Shown: in pieces, positions 43,901 to 54,050 of the stretch | Numbering within the stretch: position 1 is the first letter of the stretch | Layout of the letters: the number at the start of each line of letters is the position of its first letter | Assembly: GCA_964501335.1 (NCBI GenBank) | Contig: CAZCTC010000009.1 | Location: 62,001 to 126,000 of the forward strand | Length of the DNA stretch: 64,000 bases | DNA from: CAZCTC01 sp964501335 | Lineage (GTDB): Bacteria; Chloroflexota; Anaerolineae; B4-G1; SLSP01 | Direction: 5' to 3' | Made by a program: the position numbers and the translations under genes | The notes under the pieces: model-generated | Database searches by the model: none | Seen by the model: the letters and a program-made list of their open reading frames with translations, nothing else | What the model was told of the DNA's origin: nothing

Positions 43901-45745
43901 CTACTCCCGCAGCCCTAACATCTCAAACACCAGATCCGGTTCACTGTGCCCCTTCAGTTTGATCAATCCCAGTTCCCGGGCAATCACCTGATCCCGCACC
44001 CGATCGTAAGCGGTCGGATTCATCAAAATCTGCCCCGCCACGGCATGATTCTGCAACCGCGACGCCAGATTGACCCCATCACCGATCGCCGTGTAATTCT
44101 GCAATACAGTCGACCCCACATTCCCCACAACCGCCGGCCCCGTAACAATCCCAATCCCAAAGCCCAACCGCTCCGAAGGCGGCATATGGATATTCATCGC
44201 CGCTATCTGCCGCTGCATCGTCAACGCCGCCCGCACCGCCCGCAGGGTGTGATCCGTCTGCGACAGCGGCGCATTGAAGATCGCCATCACGGCATCGCCG
44301 ATAAACTTGTCCAACGTCCCATCCTGTGCCAGCACCGCATCGGCAGCCAGCGTCAGATACCGGTTCAAGATCTCGACCAGCATCTCCGGCGCCATCTTCT
44401 CGCTGAACGACGTGAAGCCCCGGATATCCGCAAAGAGGATCGTCACTTCCTGCCGCACGCCTCCCAACTGCACCCGCGTCGGATCTGAAAGCAGCTGCGC
44501 CACCACCCGCGGCGCCACATACCGTTCAAACGTCCTGCGCACGGTCCGCACCTGCTCTTCCAGCTGTCGCTGTTCCGTCAGGTCGTCTACCACAATCGCA
44601 ATCCCGGTCGTCTGCTCGTGATTGTCCTTCAACGGACTCAAATGCACCTGCAACACCACCGGCCCCCGTCCCGGCAACACCGATTGCAGCTCATACCCCA
44701 CCACCGACTGATCCTGTTCTTTCACGGTCTCCACCAGCTGGCAGATATGCCGGCTTAATTCCGGCAGCGCCTCCCGATAGTGCATCCCCATCGTCGTCGC
44801 CGCCTCAACCCCCAGAATTCGCTCCGCGGCCCGGTTGACGATGGTGATCAAATCCTTCACATCCGTCGTGATCACGCCGCTCGCAATACTGGCGAAGATA
44901 TTGTCCATATAGTTCTTGATCTCCGCCATCGCATCGCGTTGCCGCTTCACATCGGCAAACAACCGCGCATTCTCCACCGCCACCGCCGCCTGTCCCGCCA
45001 GCGCCACCAACAGCTTCTCATCGCTGGCCGTAAAGATCGGTTGCCCCGGGCCCCGGCCCAACAACACAAACCCGATAATCCGCTCCCGCGTCTTCAACGG
45101 CGCGCACAGAATCATCGCCACCTCAGACGAGGCCTCAACCGGAATCGAGTCCGCATTCAAAATCCGCGGTCGTCCATCCGTCAACACCGCCGGGAAGATC
45201 GGTTCCGCCGTCGCCTCCAGCGCTTTTTCCAGGTTCTCACCGCCGAAACCCAGCCGCGTCACCAGTTCCCCAGTCTCCGAGTGCAACAACACCACGCCCA
45301 CATCCACATGGATGATCCGGATCGCCTCCGCCAGCACCAACGGCGGAATCGCATCCGGGTCCAGGCTTGAACTGATAGACTCGCCGATGTTGTACAACAG
45401 GTTGATCTCTCGATAGCGTTCCAGCATCTCCTGCGCCAGCGACCGGTTCTCCAGCGCCCGCGACAGCCATTGCTCCACGCTCATCCGCACCATCCCCAGC
45501 AAGGCCCCGCCGCCGTCCGCCGATTCCAGCCCCCAGGCCAACAGTGCCCCGAACGTCTCCCCCTCAACGATCACCGGCAGAGTTTGCGCCTCGCCCCCAT
45601 CCGGCCGATTCCCGGCCTCCGCAAAAACCCGCCCGTCGTTCTCGACCAACGCCATCGCCAGGCCCGGTATAATCTGCACAGCCTGTGTCAACAATTCCAC
45701 GACCGACCGACGATTTAATAATCGACGCAGAGGTACGATTTCCAT
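43901..45745 (-). CDS. GAF-PAS class III adenylyl cyclase
   Basis: 614 residues, ATG at 45745 after a GAGGGAGAG stretch. A divergent N-terminal region (1-105), a GAF (about 115-265), a PAS (about 275-400) and a cyclase domain (about 430-600). All catalytic residues are present: metal Asp D440 (ILFADIRGF) and D484 (KFIGDAVM), purine-selecting K480 and T552, transition-state N559 and R563. Their spacing equals that known for cyanobacterial CyaC, where Lys/Thr selects ATP, so cAMP is the expected product. No membrane helix. It stands in a run of kinase genes and is the only enzyme there with a diffusible output. Confidence 0.93.
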   Translation of the reverse strand: MEIVPLRRLLNRRSVVELLTQAVQIIPGLAMALVENDGRVFAEAGNRPDGGEAQTLPVIVEGETFGALLAWGLESADGGGALLGMVRMSVEQWLSRALENRSLAQEMLERYREINLLYNIGESISSSLDPDAIPPLVLAEAIRIIHVDVGVVLLHSETGELVTRLGFGGENLEKALEATAEPIFPAVLTDGRPRILNADSIPVEASSEVAMILCAPLKTRERIIGFVLLGRGPGQPIFTASDEKLLVALAGQAAVAVENARLFADVKRQRDAMAEIKNYMDNIFASIASGVITTDVKDLITIVNRAAERILGVEAATTMGMHYREALPELSRHICQLVETVKEQDQSVVGYELQSVLPGRGPVVLQVHLSPLKDNHEQTTGIAIVVDDLTEQRQLEEQVRTVRRTFERYVAPRVVAQLLSDPTRVQLGGVRQEVTILFADIRGFTSFSEKMAPEMLVEILNRYLTLAADAVLAQDGTLDKFIGDAVMAIFNAPLSQTDHTLRAVRAALTMQRQIAAMNIHMPPSERLGFGIGIVTGPAVVGNVGSTVLQNYTAIGDGVNLASRLQNHAVAGQILMNPTAYDRVRDQVIARELGLIKLKGHSEPDLVFEMLGLRE

Positions 45746-45769
45746 ACTTCTCTCTCCCTCTTTCTCTCG

Positions 45770-48619
45770 TTACGACCCTTTAGATTCCGGCTCTTTCAAC
45801 GCCCCATCGCCATTGTGATCAGGCGTCTCGCCGGCGACAACGACGATCGTACAGCTCCGCTTCGAATCCTGGAACCGAAGCGCCTTTAAAATCTCCGCAT
45901 CATTGAACTGCGACAACATCTCATCCAACACCACCAGATCCGGGCGGAGCGCCTCCATTGTCGAAAGCACCCCACGGGGATCGTAGGCTTCCACCACTTC
46001 AAATCCCTGGTCCCGCAGCACGCCCGTAATCGACTCCAAAATCCGCCGATCCGAGCCGGCCACCATGGCCCGCCGCGCCTCCCGTCGCCCCGACACCAGT
46101 CCCGAAACTGTCCCCAACAGATCCCGCGGCTCCACCGGCTTCGTCAAATAGGCATCCGCCCCCAACACCAGCCCGCGTTGCCGATCTTCCAAAATCGAAA
46201 GGATCAAGATCGGAATGCGCACCGTCAACGGATCGTTCTTCAACAACTGCGTCACATCAAAGCCCGACAGCCCCGGCATCATCACATCCAGCAAAATCAC
46301 ATCCGGTTGCTCCCGCCGCGCCATCGTCAACGCATCCATCCCATTCGAGGCCTCCAGAATCTGATAGCCCGCCTGAGATAATTCCTCCGCCAGCAGCATC
46401 CGGATATGCTCCTCATCGTCCACAATCAACACCCGCGACGCATCCCCCGAATAAGCCGGCAACGAATCCGTCACCCGCCGCCGAATCTGCGAGAGGAATA
46501 ACGGCCCGCGCGACTCGGCCTCCCGTTTGCCCCACGGCAACGTAAAGGAAAAGGTCGAGCCCTTCCCTAACTCCGACTCGCACCAGATCTCGCCCCGGTA
46601 ATGTAATACTATTTCCCGGCAAATCGCCAGTCCCAACCCCGTCCCTTTCGGCTTATCCCGCAGGGTATCCCCCACCTGCTGGAACCGCTTGAAAAGTTTT
46701 GAAAGCGCCTCCGGCGGAATTCCCATTCCACTGTCCGCCACCTCCACCAGCACCCCGCCGTCCTCCGGCGTCGTCCACTCGTGAATCTCCTCTCCGGCCG
46801 CCAGCGACTTCACCGTCACCTTGATCTCGCCCCGCGGCGTAAACTTCACCGCATTGGAAAGCAAATTCAACAGCACCTGCTGGACGCGATCCGAATCCGC
46901 CCACAGCATCGACAGCTCCGGCGCCACATCCACCACCAGCGCCACACCTTTGCCCTCGATCGACCCCCGGATCTCCTCCGTCACATGCTTAACCAACGCC
47001 GCCAGATCGAACGACTGATCGTGCCATTCAATCCGCCCCGCTTCCATCTTCGCCACATCCAGCACATCATTGATCAACCGCGTCAGCCGCTCCGCCTCAC
47101 TGACGATAATCCCCAGGTTCTCCTGCATCCGCGGCAGCGCCTTCTGAAATCGCGGCTCGGCTTTCACTGCCGAAGGGATCAAATCCCGCTCCAACGCCTT
47201 GCTGCACAACTTCGCAAACCCCAACACCGACGTCAACGGCGTCCGCAACTCGTGCGACACCGTCGAAATAAACTCTGTCTTCATCCGATCCACCTCGACA
47301 TCATGCGTGATGTCCCGAAATACCACCACAATCCCCATCATCTTATCCGCTGTCCGCAGCACACAGGCCGACGTGCGATAAATCCGCTGTCCCCGCGTCA
47401 CCAGATCCGCAGAACTCGTAATCCCCGGATTCAACAACGCCCCTTGCAACAGCATCATCAATTCCGGCACCGGAAACACATCCACCAACCGCCGCCCCAC
47501 CAGCGAATCCGCCACCCCTGGCGTGATCCGTGCAAAAGCTGGATTCACCCGCAGCAGCCGCCCCTCCAGATCCGTCAATACCAACCCGTCATCCATCGTA
47601 TTCAAGATCACTTCCAGCGTATTGCGCTCCTCCGCCAGTTCATGCAGCCGCGCCTCCACCTTTCGCTCCAGATCCTGATTCAAATCCTGCAACTGCCGTC
47701 GATACCCTACAATCTGCTGCGCCGCCTGATAGAAATGATCCGCTACCTGCGTGAATTCCCGATCCGAACTCCCCGAAAACAGCTCCGCATCTTCCGTCCC
47801 CGGCTGAGCCAGCCGCTCCGCCATCAACCGCAGCTCTCCCAATGGCTCGGTAATCGAGTTAAACAACAACACCGACATAAAAATTCCCACCGCCAGACTC
47901 AACATCGAAAGCTGTACCGCCCGATCGATCTGCCCCCCAGAGTTCCGCAACGGAACCCCCACCACCACCAGACTGATCGCCACCAACAGCACAAAAAAGG
48001 CCAGCTTGATCGTCAACGTCGCATGGATGGCCGCTCCGCGCCACACCATCCGCCGCGCCAGATCGCGCCGCACCTGCCGCAGCATATCCATAATCACCAG
48101 TTCCGTCACCGCAAAAGCAAAAATCACATACAACGCCACCGCCAGCATCCCCCCCAGCAGCACATACAAACCGTGGCTCCAAAAACCCAGCGCCGTCGAA
48201 ATCACCGCCGTCGCCACCAGCACCACCACGCTGCTCAGGAACACCGCCAGCCAGGCATTCAAATAAGGCAGATTCTCCAACGTCGCCAGCGCATCCTGCA
48301 ACTCCGGCGTCGTCAAATCCGACCGCAACCTTCCCTCCACCACCATCCGATTCAGCCGGATCATCCGTCCCAATTCCCCCCAGGGCCGCCAGCGATGAAA
48401 CATCCCAAACAACACATAATGGATCACCGCCCCGGCCAACACCCCGCCGCCGATCATCGCCACCAATAATCCCATTCCCTGCATGGAAAAATCCGCCGCC
48501 GTCACAATGAACACCAATCCCAATGTAGCCGCCATTTGACCGCCCAACACCGCAAAAACGGCTACCGCAAACCCGTAGCTGATCTCCGTTGCCAACGCCT
48601 TAAAAATACGGTTCAACAT
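45770..48619 (-). CDS. Membrane HAMP-PAS hybrid kinase with two receivers
   Basis: 949 residues, ATG at 48619 with GAGGT upstream. About six helices in 1-255 include a repeated pair typical of six-helix/HAMP cyclase-like sensors. HAMP and a coiled coil run to about 335, PAS to about 440, then HisKA with H456 (VSHELRTPL) and HATPase_c (NLLSNAVKFTP, DSGMGIP, KGTGLGLAI). Receiver 1 (about 725-840) is complete (IVDDEEH, ILLDVMMPG, LTKPVEP). Receiver 2 (about 855-949) keeps the Asp (VVLDEML) but its first acidic pair and terminal Lys are not visible. The gene is 24 bp from the cyclase gene. Confidence 0.92.
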   Translation of the reverse strand: MLNRIFKALATEISYGFAVAVFAVLGGQMAATLGLVFIVTAADFSMQGMGLLVAMIGGGVLAGAVIHYVLFGMFHRWRPWGELGRMIRLNRMVVEGRLRSDLTTPELQDALATLENLPYLNAWLAVFLSSVVVLVATAVISTALGFWSHGLYVLLGGMLAVALYVIFAFAVTELVIMDMLRQVRRDLARRMVWRGAAIHATLTIKLAFFVLLVAISLVVVGVPLRNSGGQIDRAVQLSMLSLAVGIFMSVLLFNSITEPLGELRLMAERLAQPGTEDAELFSGSSDREFTQVADHFYQAAQQIVGYRRQLQDLNQDLERKVEARLHELAEERNTLEVILNTMDDGLVLTDLEGRLLRVNPAFARITPGVADSLVGRRLVDVFPVPELMMLLQGALLNPGITSSADLVTRGQRIYRTSACVLRTADKMMGIVVVFRDITHDVEVDRMKTEFISTVSHELRTPLTSVLGFAKLCSKALERDLIPSAVKAEPRFQKALPRMQENLGIIVSEAERLTRLINDVLDVAKMEAGRIEWHDQSFDLAALVKHVTEEIRGSIEGKGVALVVDVAPELSMLWADSDRVQQVLLNLLSNAVKFTPRGEIKVTVKSLAAGEEIHEWTTPEDGGVLVEVADSGMGIPPEALSKLFKRFQQVGDTLRDKPKGTGLGLAICREIVLHYRGEIWCESELGKGSTFSFTLPWGKREAESRGPLFLSQIRRRVTDSLPAYSGDASRVLIVDDEEHIRMLLAEELSQAGYQILEASNGMDALTMARREQPDVILLDVMMPGLSGFDVTQLLKNDPLTVRIPILILSILEDRQRGLVLGADAYLTKPVEPRDLLGTVSGLVSGRREARRAMVAGSDRRILESITGVLRDQGFEVVEAYDPRGVLSTMEALRPDLVVLDEMLSQFNDAEILKALRFQDSKRSCTIVVVAGETPDHNGDGALKEPESKGS

Positions 48620-48779
48620 CTCCTACCTCAACATAATCCATGTAAGGGCCGGGTCTTCCCCGCCCAATCCGTCATCCACAACACACTCTTTACGTTCCAT
48701 CGCCCCTGAAAGATGCAAGACCTCCGTAAAATCGGAATTCGTTGCACCTGCCGGGAATCCCCCCACCGGTGCCTCTACT

Positions 48780-48910
48780 GTAAGGGCGGGGTTATCCCGC
48801 CCCTACGCGGGGATCATTCCCCGTAGGAGTACCCAATCCTGCTTCAGAGATGACCGACTGTTCCCCTGAGGGCGGCCACATTGGGCCGCCCCTACAACGG
48901 CGCCCCGCTT
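48780..48910. repeat. GTAGGGG and GGGCGGCC palindromic repeats
   Basis: GTAAGGGCGGGG/CCCGCCCCTAC and GGGGATCATTCCCC hairpins (48780-48822) are followed by GTAGGAGTACCCAATCCTG (48823-48841), which nearly repeats 14229-14247. GGGCGGCCACATTGGGCCGC (48871-48890) repeats 7177 and 61726. The gap 48620-48955 shows no gene. Confidence 0.6.
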
Positions 48911-48955
48911 CCGCTCTTCCATTCTTCCGCTCTTCCAATCTTCCTCATCTACTTC

Positions 48956-51900
48956 CTACTGTCTACTTTCCCCATCCTTCAATAACCCCGCAATCGTCTC
49001 CAACAACTGCTCCGTCTCCACCGGCTTCGTCAGATACGCATTCGCCCCCAGACTCAGCCCACGCTGCCGATCCTCAATAATCGACAGAATCAAAATCGGA
49101 ATCTCCGCCGTCGCCGGATCAGCCTTCAGAATCCGCGTCACATCAAACCCCGAAATATCCGGCATCATCACATCCAACACCACCAGCGCCGGATGCTCGC
49201 GCCGCGCCAGGGCCAGCGCCTCAGCCCCATTGCGGGCTTCCAATATCTGATAGCCCGCCTGTGCCAGCTCCTGCGCCAGCAGCGAACGAATATGATCCTC
49301 ATCATCCACCACCAACAACCGCTGCGCCCCGATCATCATCGGCAGCGCCGGCAGCCCCCCACTCCCCGCCGCCACCGGATTGACCGGCATCGGCTGCTGT
49401 TCCAGCGGCGTCCGCACCAACGGCAGCGTAAAATGGAACGTCGAACCGACTCCCAGCTCCGACTCCGCCCAGATCACCCCGCCGTAATGCGTGATAATCT
49501 CCCGGCAGATCGCCAGCCCCAGCCCCGTCCCCTTCGGCTTATCCCGCAGCGTATCGCCAATCTGCTGGAACCGCTGGAAAAGCTTCGGCAAAGACTCCGC
49601 CGCAATCCCCATCCCACTGTCCTGAATTGAGAACCGCACCCCCCCGACCGCCGGCGTCATCCAATCATGCACCATCGTGCCCGGCTCCAACGCCTGCGCC
49701 GTCAACTGAATCATCCCCTGCTCCGTAAACTTCACCGCATTGGAAAGCAGATTCACCAACACCTGCTGCACCCGCAACGGATCAGCCGTCAATGTCGGGA
49801 ACGGCCCCGGAGCCTCTACATACAATTCCAGCCGCTTCTCCAATACCCCCGGCTGCATCGTATCCACCACCCGCCCGATCAAATCCCGCAGATCCAACGA
49901 CTCATCGTGCCATTCCACCTTCCCGGCTTCCATCCGCGAAATATCCAGCACATCGTTGATCAACCGGGTCAGACGCTCGCCTTCGATCACAATAATATCC
50001 AGGTTCTCCCGCACCCGCCGGACCGCCTGCTGCGCCCGCCGTTGATCCGCCGGCACCGCCGACACAATCTCACGCTCGAACGTCTTGGAAATCAACTTCG
50101 CAAACCCCAACACCGACGTCAACGGCGTCCGCAGCTCATGAGAAACCGTGGAGATGAACTCCGTCTTCATCCGATCCACCTCTTTCTCATGCGTCACATC
50201 CCGCAGCACCGTCACCACCCCCAACGGCCGCTCTTCCTGGATCGCCAGCGCCGAAGCCTTCAACGTCCGCCCGCCGGCCAGATAGATCTCCATCGTGGCC
50301 CCGCCGCGCACCTCTTCGGTCAGCACCCCGGTGATCAACCGCTGCAACTGCCGCTCGGTTACCACCTGCGTCAGTTTGCCGCCCACCACCTTATGCGCCG
50401 CCAGTCCGAACAGCTGCTCGAATGCCGGATTGACCAGCAACACATACCCCTGAGGATCGGTCACAATCAACCCATCCGCAATATTACGCAGAATCGCATC
50501 CAGCTTGCTCTTCTCATCGGCCAGATTTCCGGCCATCCGCGCCAGCTCCAACGCCTGCGTCCGCGCACTCTCGAACAGCCGCGCATTTTCCAACGCCACC
50601 GTCACCTGATGCGCCAGCGCCGTCATCAGAGCCACATCGTCCGCCTGGAACGCATCCAGCTCCTCACTCTCCAGATTGAACACCCCGATCACCCGCCGCC
50701 CCGTCAACAACGGAATCGCAATCTCCGAACGAATCGTCGATTCGCCCGAAATATAACGCGCATCCTGCGTCACATCCGGCACATAAACCGGCGTCCGCGT
50801 CGACGCCGCTACCGTGGAAATTCCCCCGCCCGAAAGCGGCAGCCGCAACTGCGCAATCTCCGGCGCATATCCCAACATCGCCCCCACATACAACTCATCC
50901 GTCGACTCATCCAGCAACATAATCGTAATGTAACGATAACCGAACGCCATCGTCACTGCCGACATCACCTCGTTCAACAGCTGATCGATCGACAGAATCG
51001 AACTGATCTGCCGCGAAACCTGCTGCAACAGCTCCAACCGCGCCGCCTGGGTGCGCACCCGTTCAAACAGATGGGCATTCTCCAATGCCGCCGCCAGCTG
51101 ATGCGCCAGCGCCGTCAACAACCGCACCTGCTCCGTCCCGAACGCATCCACCTGGGAACTCTCCAGGTTCAACACCCCCATCACCACCCCATTGCCGATC
51201 ACCGGAATCGCCAGTTCCGACCCGATCCCCGGCGCCGACTCGATATAGCGCGGCTCCTGCACCACATTCCGCACCAACCGCAATTGCCCCGTCCCTGCCA
51301 CCAGCGGCACAATCCCACAATCGTCCGTCAGGCACTGCTGCCGCATCAACGCCTCATCCTTAATCCCCCGCTCCGCCATCACCTGCAACATCCCTGTTGC
51401 CGGATCGATCAAATGGATCGACACCACCTCAAACCCAAACGCTGCCTGGATTCGCTCGACAATCCCTTCCAGCAGCGACTCCACATGCAGCAACCCCGTA
51501 ATCTGCTGCGAAACTTCATATAACAGCGATAGATCTTCGGCATTGGAAAGCACCTTCTGATACAACCGCGCATTCTGAATCGCCGCCGAAATCTGAAAAG
51601 CAAACGCCGTGACCCGGTCCCCATCTTCCGACTGATAAAAATCGGGCTGATACCCATCCAGCGTCAGCAGCCCGATGCTGTGCCCCCGCACTACCAGCGG
51701 CGCCCCGATCCACGAACGGATCGTATGCGCCCCCTCCAGATCGTCACGATGATGCCCCCACTCCGGCACATCCTGGACATCCCGTACCACCCGCGTCTGC
51801 TGCGAAAGCATCACCTGATAGCCCAGATTGGCCTCTTCCGCCGAAATCCGCTGCCCCAACAACGCCTCGACAGACTGGAAACCCATCCCGGCCTCGAAAA

Positions 51901-53749
51901 CCAGATCATCGCCCTCCATCAACAAAATCGAGGCCGAATCATATTGCACCAGCCGCTTCAACTGCGCCAGCGCCAGATTCATCACCTCCTGGAGGTTCAA
52001 CGTCGAACTCACCATCCGCGCCACCTGCGCCAGAATCGCCGCCGACTGTCGCCGCGATTCCATCTCCCGATAGAGCCGCGCATTGTGCAACGCCACCCCG
52101 GCCTGATTGGAGAGCGTCGTCAAAATCTGCAAATCCCGCTCGCCGAAGGCATTAAGCGTCGGACTCTCCACATTGAAAACGCCCAGCACCTTCCCATTGA
52201 AAATAATCGGCACCGCCAGCTCCGACCGCACTTCCGGATCATCGCAGATATACTCCGTACAGGTCCGCACATCGCTGATAATCTCCGGCTTGCTCGTCGC
52301 CGCCACCCGCCCGATCACGCTTCCTGCCCCCACCGGGATATGCCGCGCGGTCACTTCCTCCGGCGTCGAATCCGAAAGCGCCCCCGGATAAAGCGACTGC
52401 CCGCTCTCCTCCAGCAAAAAGATCCCCGTACTCCGATACCCAAACGCCGCTTCCACCTGCAGCACAATCTCCCGTAACAACTGATCGCTTTCCAGAATCG
52501 AGCTGATCTTCTGAGAGATCTGCTGCAACGTCAACAGTTCTTTCTGCTCCCGCTCCATCTGCCGCTGCTGCTCCCGCACCCGCTCCTGAATCTCATTAAA
52601 CGCCAGCGCCAGATCGCCCACCTCATCCAACGCCACCACCGGCACCCGCTCCAGAGGCATCTCCTCGCCGTGCGCCAACGCGGTAAGCCGCGCCGTCACA
52701 TACCGCAGATCCCGCGTCACATCGCTCGCCGTATAGAACGCCACCCAAAACGAAAAGAACGCCATCCCAATACAAAAGATCAGCAAAATCCCCACGGTCT
52801 GTTTACCCACCGGATCATCGATCGGATCGACCTGATAGACAAAGCCCAGGTGCCACACCTTGTCGCCGCGCTGAATCGGGAACAACACCGTTTCCCACGG
52901 AATCTCCTGGCGTCCCACCAGTGCCGGATTCTGATACTGTGCCGGCGTCTCCGTCAAGCGACGCATCTGGTCGTCTAACAAAAAAGCATATCCCGGCGCT
53001 TCCAAATCATAGACCTGAATATAGGAAATCAACGAAGCATCGTCCAGCCGCGGCGCAATATCCATCGCGATCGTCCGCGCCAGCAAAGCATACTTCTCAC
53101 TGATCGCATTCCGCGAACTCTGCAACGTCAGGTTGTAACCCAGAATCCCGATAAACGCAATCGGAATAAAAGCCATCAACAACGTAATCACCAGCTGCCG
53201 GCGCCGCATACTGAACCGCGCCCCACCCATCCCCTTGGGATCCACATTCGAACAGAAAATCAGCACCGGCCGCAAAATCCGTCGCGACACCGCCATCGCC
53301 ATCAAGCCCACTGCCGCCGCCGCCACGGTCCCTAAAATCGAATCCGGATAATGCCGCAGAAACGAATAATCCTTCAGGAAAAGCGTCCCCACAAGATCGG
53401 CAACCGTCCCACAGATAAAGGTGATGGCAATCGGCGCAATCAAAAACAGTAACGGCGCCTGAAAAGCCCGCTCCCGGGCCTGCCGTACCGCCTCGGGTGA
53501 AATCTCCTCTCCGGCCTTCTGCATCCTCACCAACCCTGATACCGGACGCAGATAGAAGTAAAGCCCCACCGCACCGATAATCACCGCCAGAAAAAGCGCC
53601 CCCCAATAAAACCCTACGATCTCTTCCACATTGGGGGAATAATTCCAGACTTGAGGATTGACAAACAACAGCACCATCACAAAGATAAAGGTGCCTGCGC
53701 CGAGAAGCAGAAGCAAATTGCGGACCACATGTCTCATGTCAGTATCCAT
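48956..53749 (-). CDS. Membrane hybrid kinase with four GAF domains
   Basis: 1597 residues. ATG 53749 or 53737 could be the start; neither has a strong ribosome site. About six helices and an extracytoplasmic loop (to about 340) precede HAMP (about 340-395) and four GAF domains in tandem (about 420-560, 590-735, 760-905, 930-1075), alike enough to suggest internal duplication (repeats of SEIAIPL, GVFNLES, QVTVALENARLFE). PAS (about 1090-1205), HisKA (VSHELRTPL), HATPase_c (NLLSNAVKFTE, DSGMGIA, KGTGLGLAI) and a complete receiver (VVDDEDH, VVLDVMMPD, LTKPVET) follow. The last codons and TAG stop lie inside a GTCTACT repeat. Confidence 0.92.
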   Translation of the reverse strand: MDTDMRHVVRNLLLLLGAGTFIFVMVLLFVNPQVWNYSPNVEEIVGFYWGALFLAVIIGAVGLYFYLRPVSGLVRMQKAGEEISPEAVRQARERAFQAPLLFLIAPIAITFICGTVADLVGTLFLKDYSFLRHYPDSILGTVAAAAVGLMAMAVSRRILRPVLIFCSNVDPKGMGGARFSMRRRQLVITLLMAFIPIAFIGILGYNLTLQSSRNAISEKYALLARTIAMDIAPRLDDASLISYIQVYDLEAPGYAFLLDDQMRRLTETPAQYQNPALVGRQEIPWETVLFPIQRGDKVWHLGFVYQVDPIDDPVGKQTVGILLIFCIGMAFFSFWVAFYTASDVTRDLRYVTARLTALAHGEEMPLERVPVVALDEVGDLALAFNEIQERVREQQRQMEREQKELLTLQQISQKISSILESDQLLREIVLQVEAAFGYRSTGIFLLEESGQSLYPGALSDSTPEEVTARHIPVGAGSVIGRVAATSKPEIISDVRTCTEYICDDPEVRSELAVPIIFNGKVLGVFNVESPTLNAFGERDLQILTTLSNQAGVALHNARLYREMESRRQSAAILAQVARMVSSTLNLQEVMNLALAQLKRLVQYDSASILLMEGDDLVFEAGMGFQSVEALLGQRISAEEANLGYQVMLSQQTRVVRDVQDVPEWGHHRDDLEGAHTIRSWIGAPLVVRGHSIGLLTLDGYQPDFYQSEDGDRVTAFAFQISAAIQNARLYQKVLSNAEDLSLLYEVSQQITGLLHVESLLEGIVERIQAAFGFEVVSIHLIDPATGMLQVMAERGIKDEALMRQQCLTDDCGIVPLVAGTGQLRLVRNVVQEPRYIESAPGIGSELAIPVIGNGVVMGVLNLESSQVDAFGTEQVRLLTALAHQLAAALENAHLFERVRTQAARLELLQQVSRQISSILSIDQLLNEVMSAVTMAFGYRYITIMLLDESTDELYVGAMLGYAPEIAQLRLPLSGGGISTVAASTRTPVYVPDVTQDARYISGESTIRSEIAIPLLTGRRVIGVFNLESEELDAFQADDVALMTALAHQVTVALENARLFESARTQALELARMAGNLADEKSKLDAILRNIADGLIVTDPQGYVLLVNPAFEQLFGLAAHKVVGGKLTQVVTERQLQRLITGVLTEEVRGGATMEIYLAGGRTLKASALAIQEERPLGVVTVLRDVTHEKEVDRMKTEFISTVSHELRTPLTSVLGFAKLISKTFEREIVSAVPADQRRAQQAVRRVRENLDIIVIEGERLTRLINDVLDISRMEAGKVEWHDESLDLRDLIGRVVDTMQPGVLEKRLELYVEAPGPFPTLTADPLRVQQVLVNLLSNAVKFTEQGMIQLTAQALEPGTMVHDWMTPAVGGVRFSIQDSGMGIAAESLPKLFQRFQQIGDTLRDKPKGTGLGLAICREIITHYGGVIWAESELGVGSTFHFTLPLVRTPLEQQPMPVNPVAAGSGGLPALPMMIGAQRLLVVDDEDHIRSLLAQELAQAGYQILEARNGAEALALARREHPALVVLDVMMPDISGFDVTRILKADPATAEIPILILSIIEDRQRGLSLGANAYLTKPVETEQLLETIAGLLKDGESRQ

Positions 53750-53812
53750 ACAGTCCCTGTCCCCAATGTTTACAACATATCGCAGCTACCGAGATTCTCT
53801 ACCCACCGATCA

Positions 53813-54041
53813 AAAAATCAAATTCGGCAATGCCCCTCTTTTCCCCCCTGCCCCCCTTTTCCCCCGTAAACGGGGGAAAAGGGGGGAGAGGCCAAAGCAT
53901 TTTGTGCGCCCATGCCGGCCGCAACGGCCGGCATGGGCGCACAAAATGCAAATGTGCCCCCTCTCTCCCGCTCGCGGGAGAGAGGGGGGCAGGGGGGAGT
54001 GAGGGAATAAAAAACAACCCTCATTGCCGAATTTGATTTTT
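53813..54041. mobile_element. 229-bp MITE-like element with 20-bp perfect terminal inverted repeats
   Basis: Left end 53813-53832 and right end 54022-54041 are exact inverted copies. Inside are three perfect hairpins: 16 bp (53851-53866 with 53871-53886), 25 bp (53897-53921 with 53925-53949) and 15 bp (53957-53971 with 53974-53988). A further CCCCCCTGCCCCCC/GGGGGGCAGGGGGG pair links both halves. GATCAA is found on both sides (53808-53813, 54045-54050), a possible but imperfectly placed target duplication. It has no coding capacity and fills the gap between two kinase genes. Confidence 0.7.
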
Positions 54042-54050
54042 AAGGATCAA

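Noticed and set aside
46781..51523. Long plus-strand frames (562 and 618 codons) across two hybrid kinase genes
   Set aside because: Arg/His/Pro/Gln-rich shadows of kinase genes with complete motifs.
53658..54036. Several short frames in the MITE-like element
   Set aside because: Their translations come from the palindromic repeats and resemble each other on both strands for that reason.
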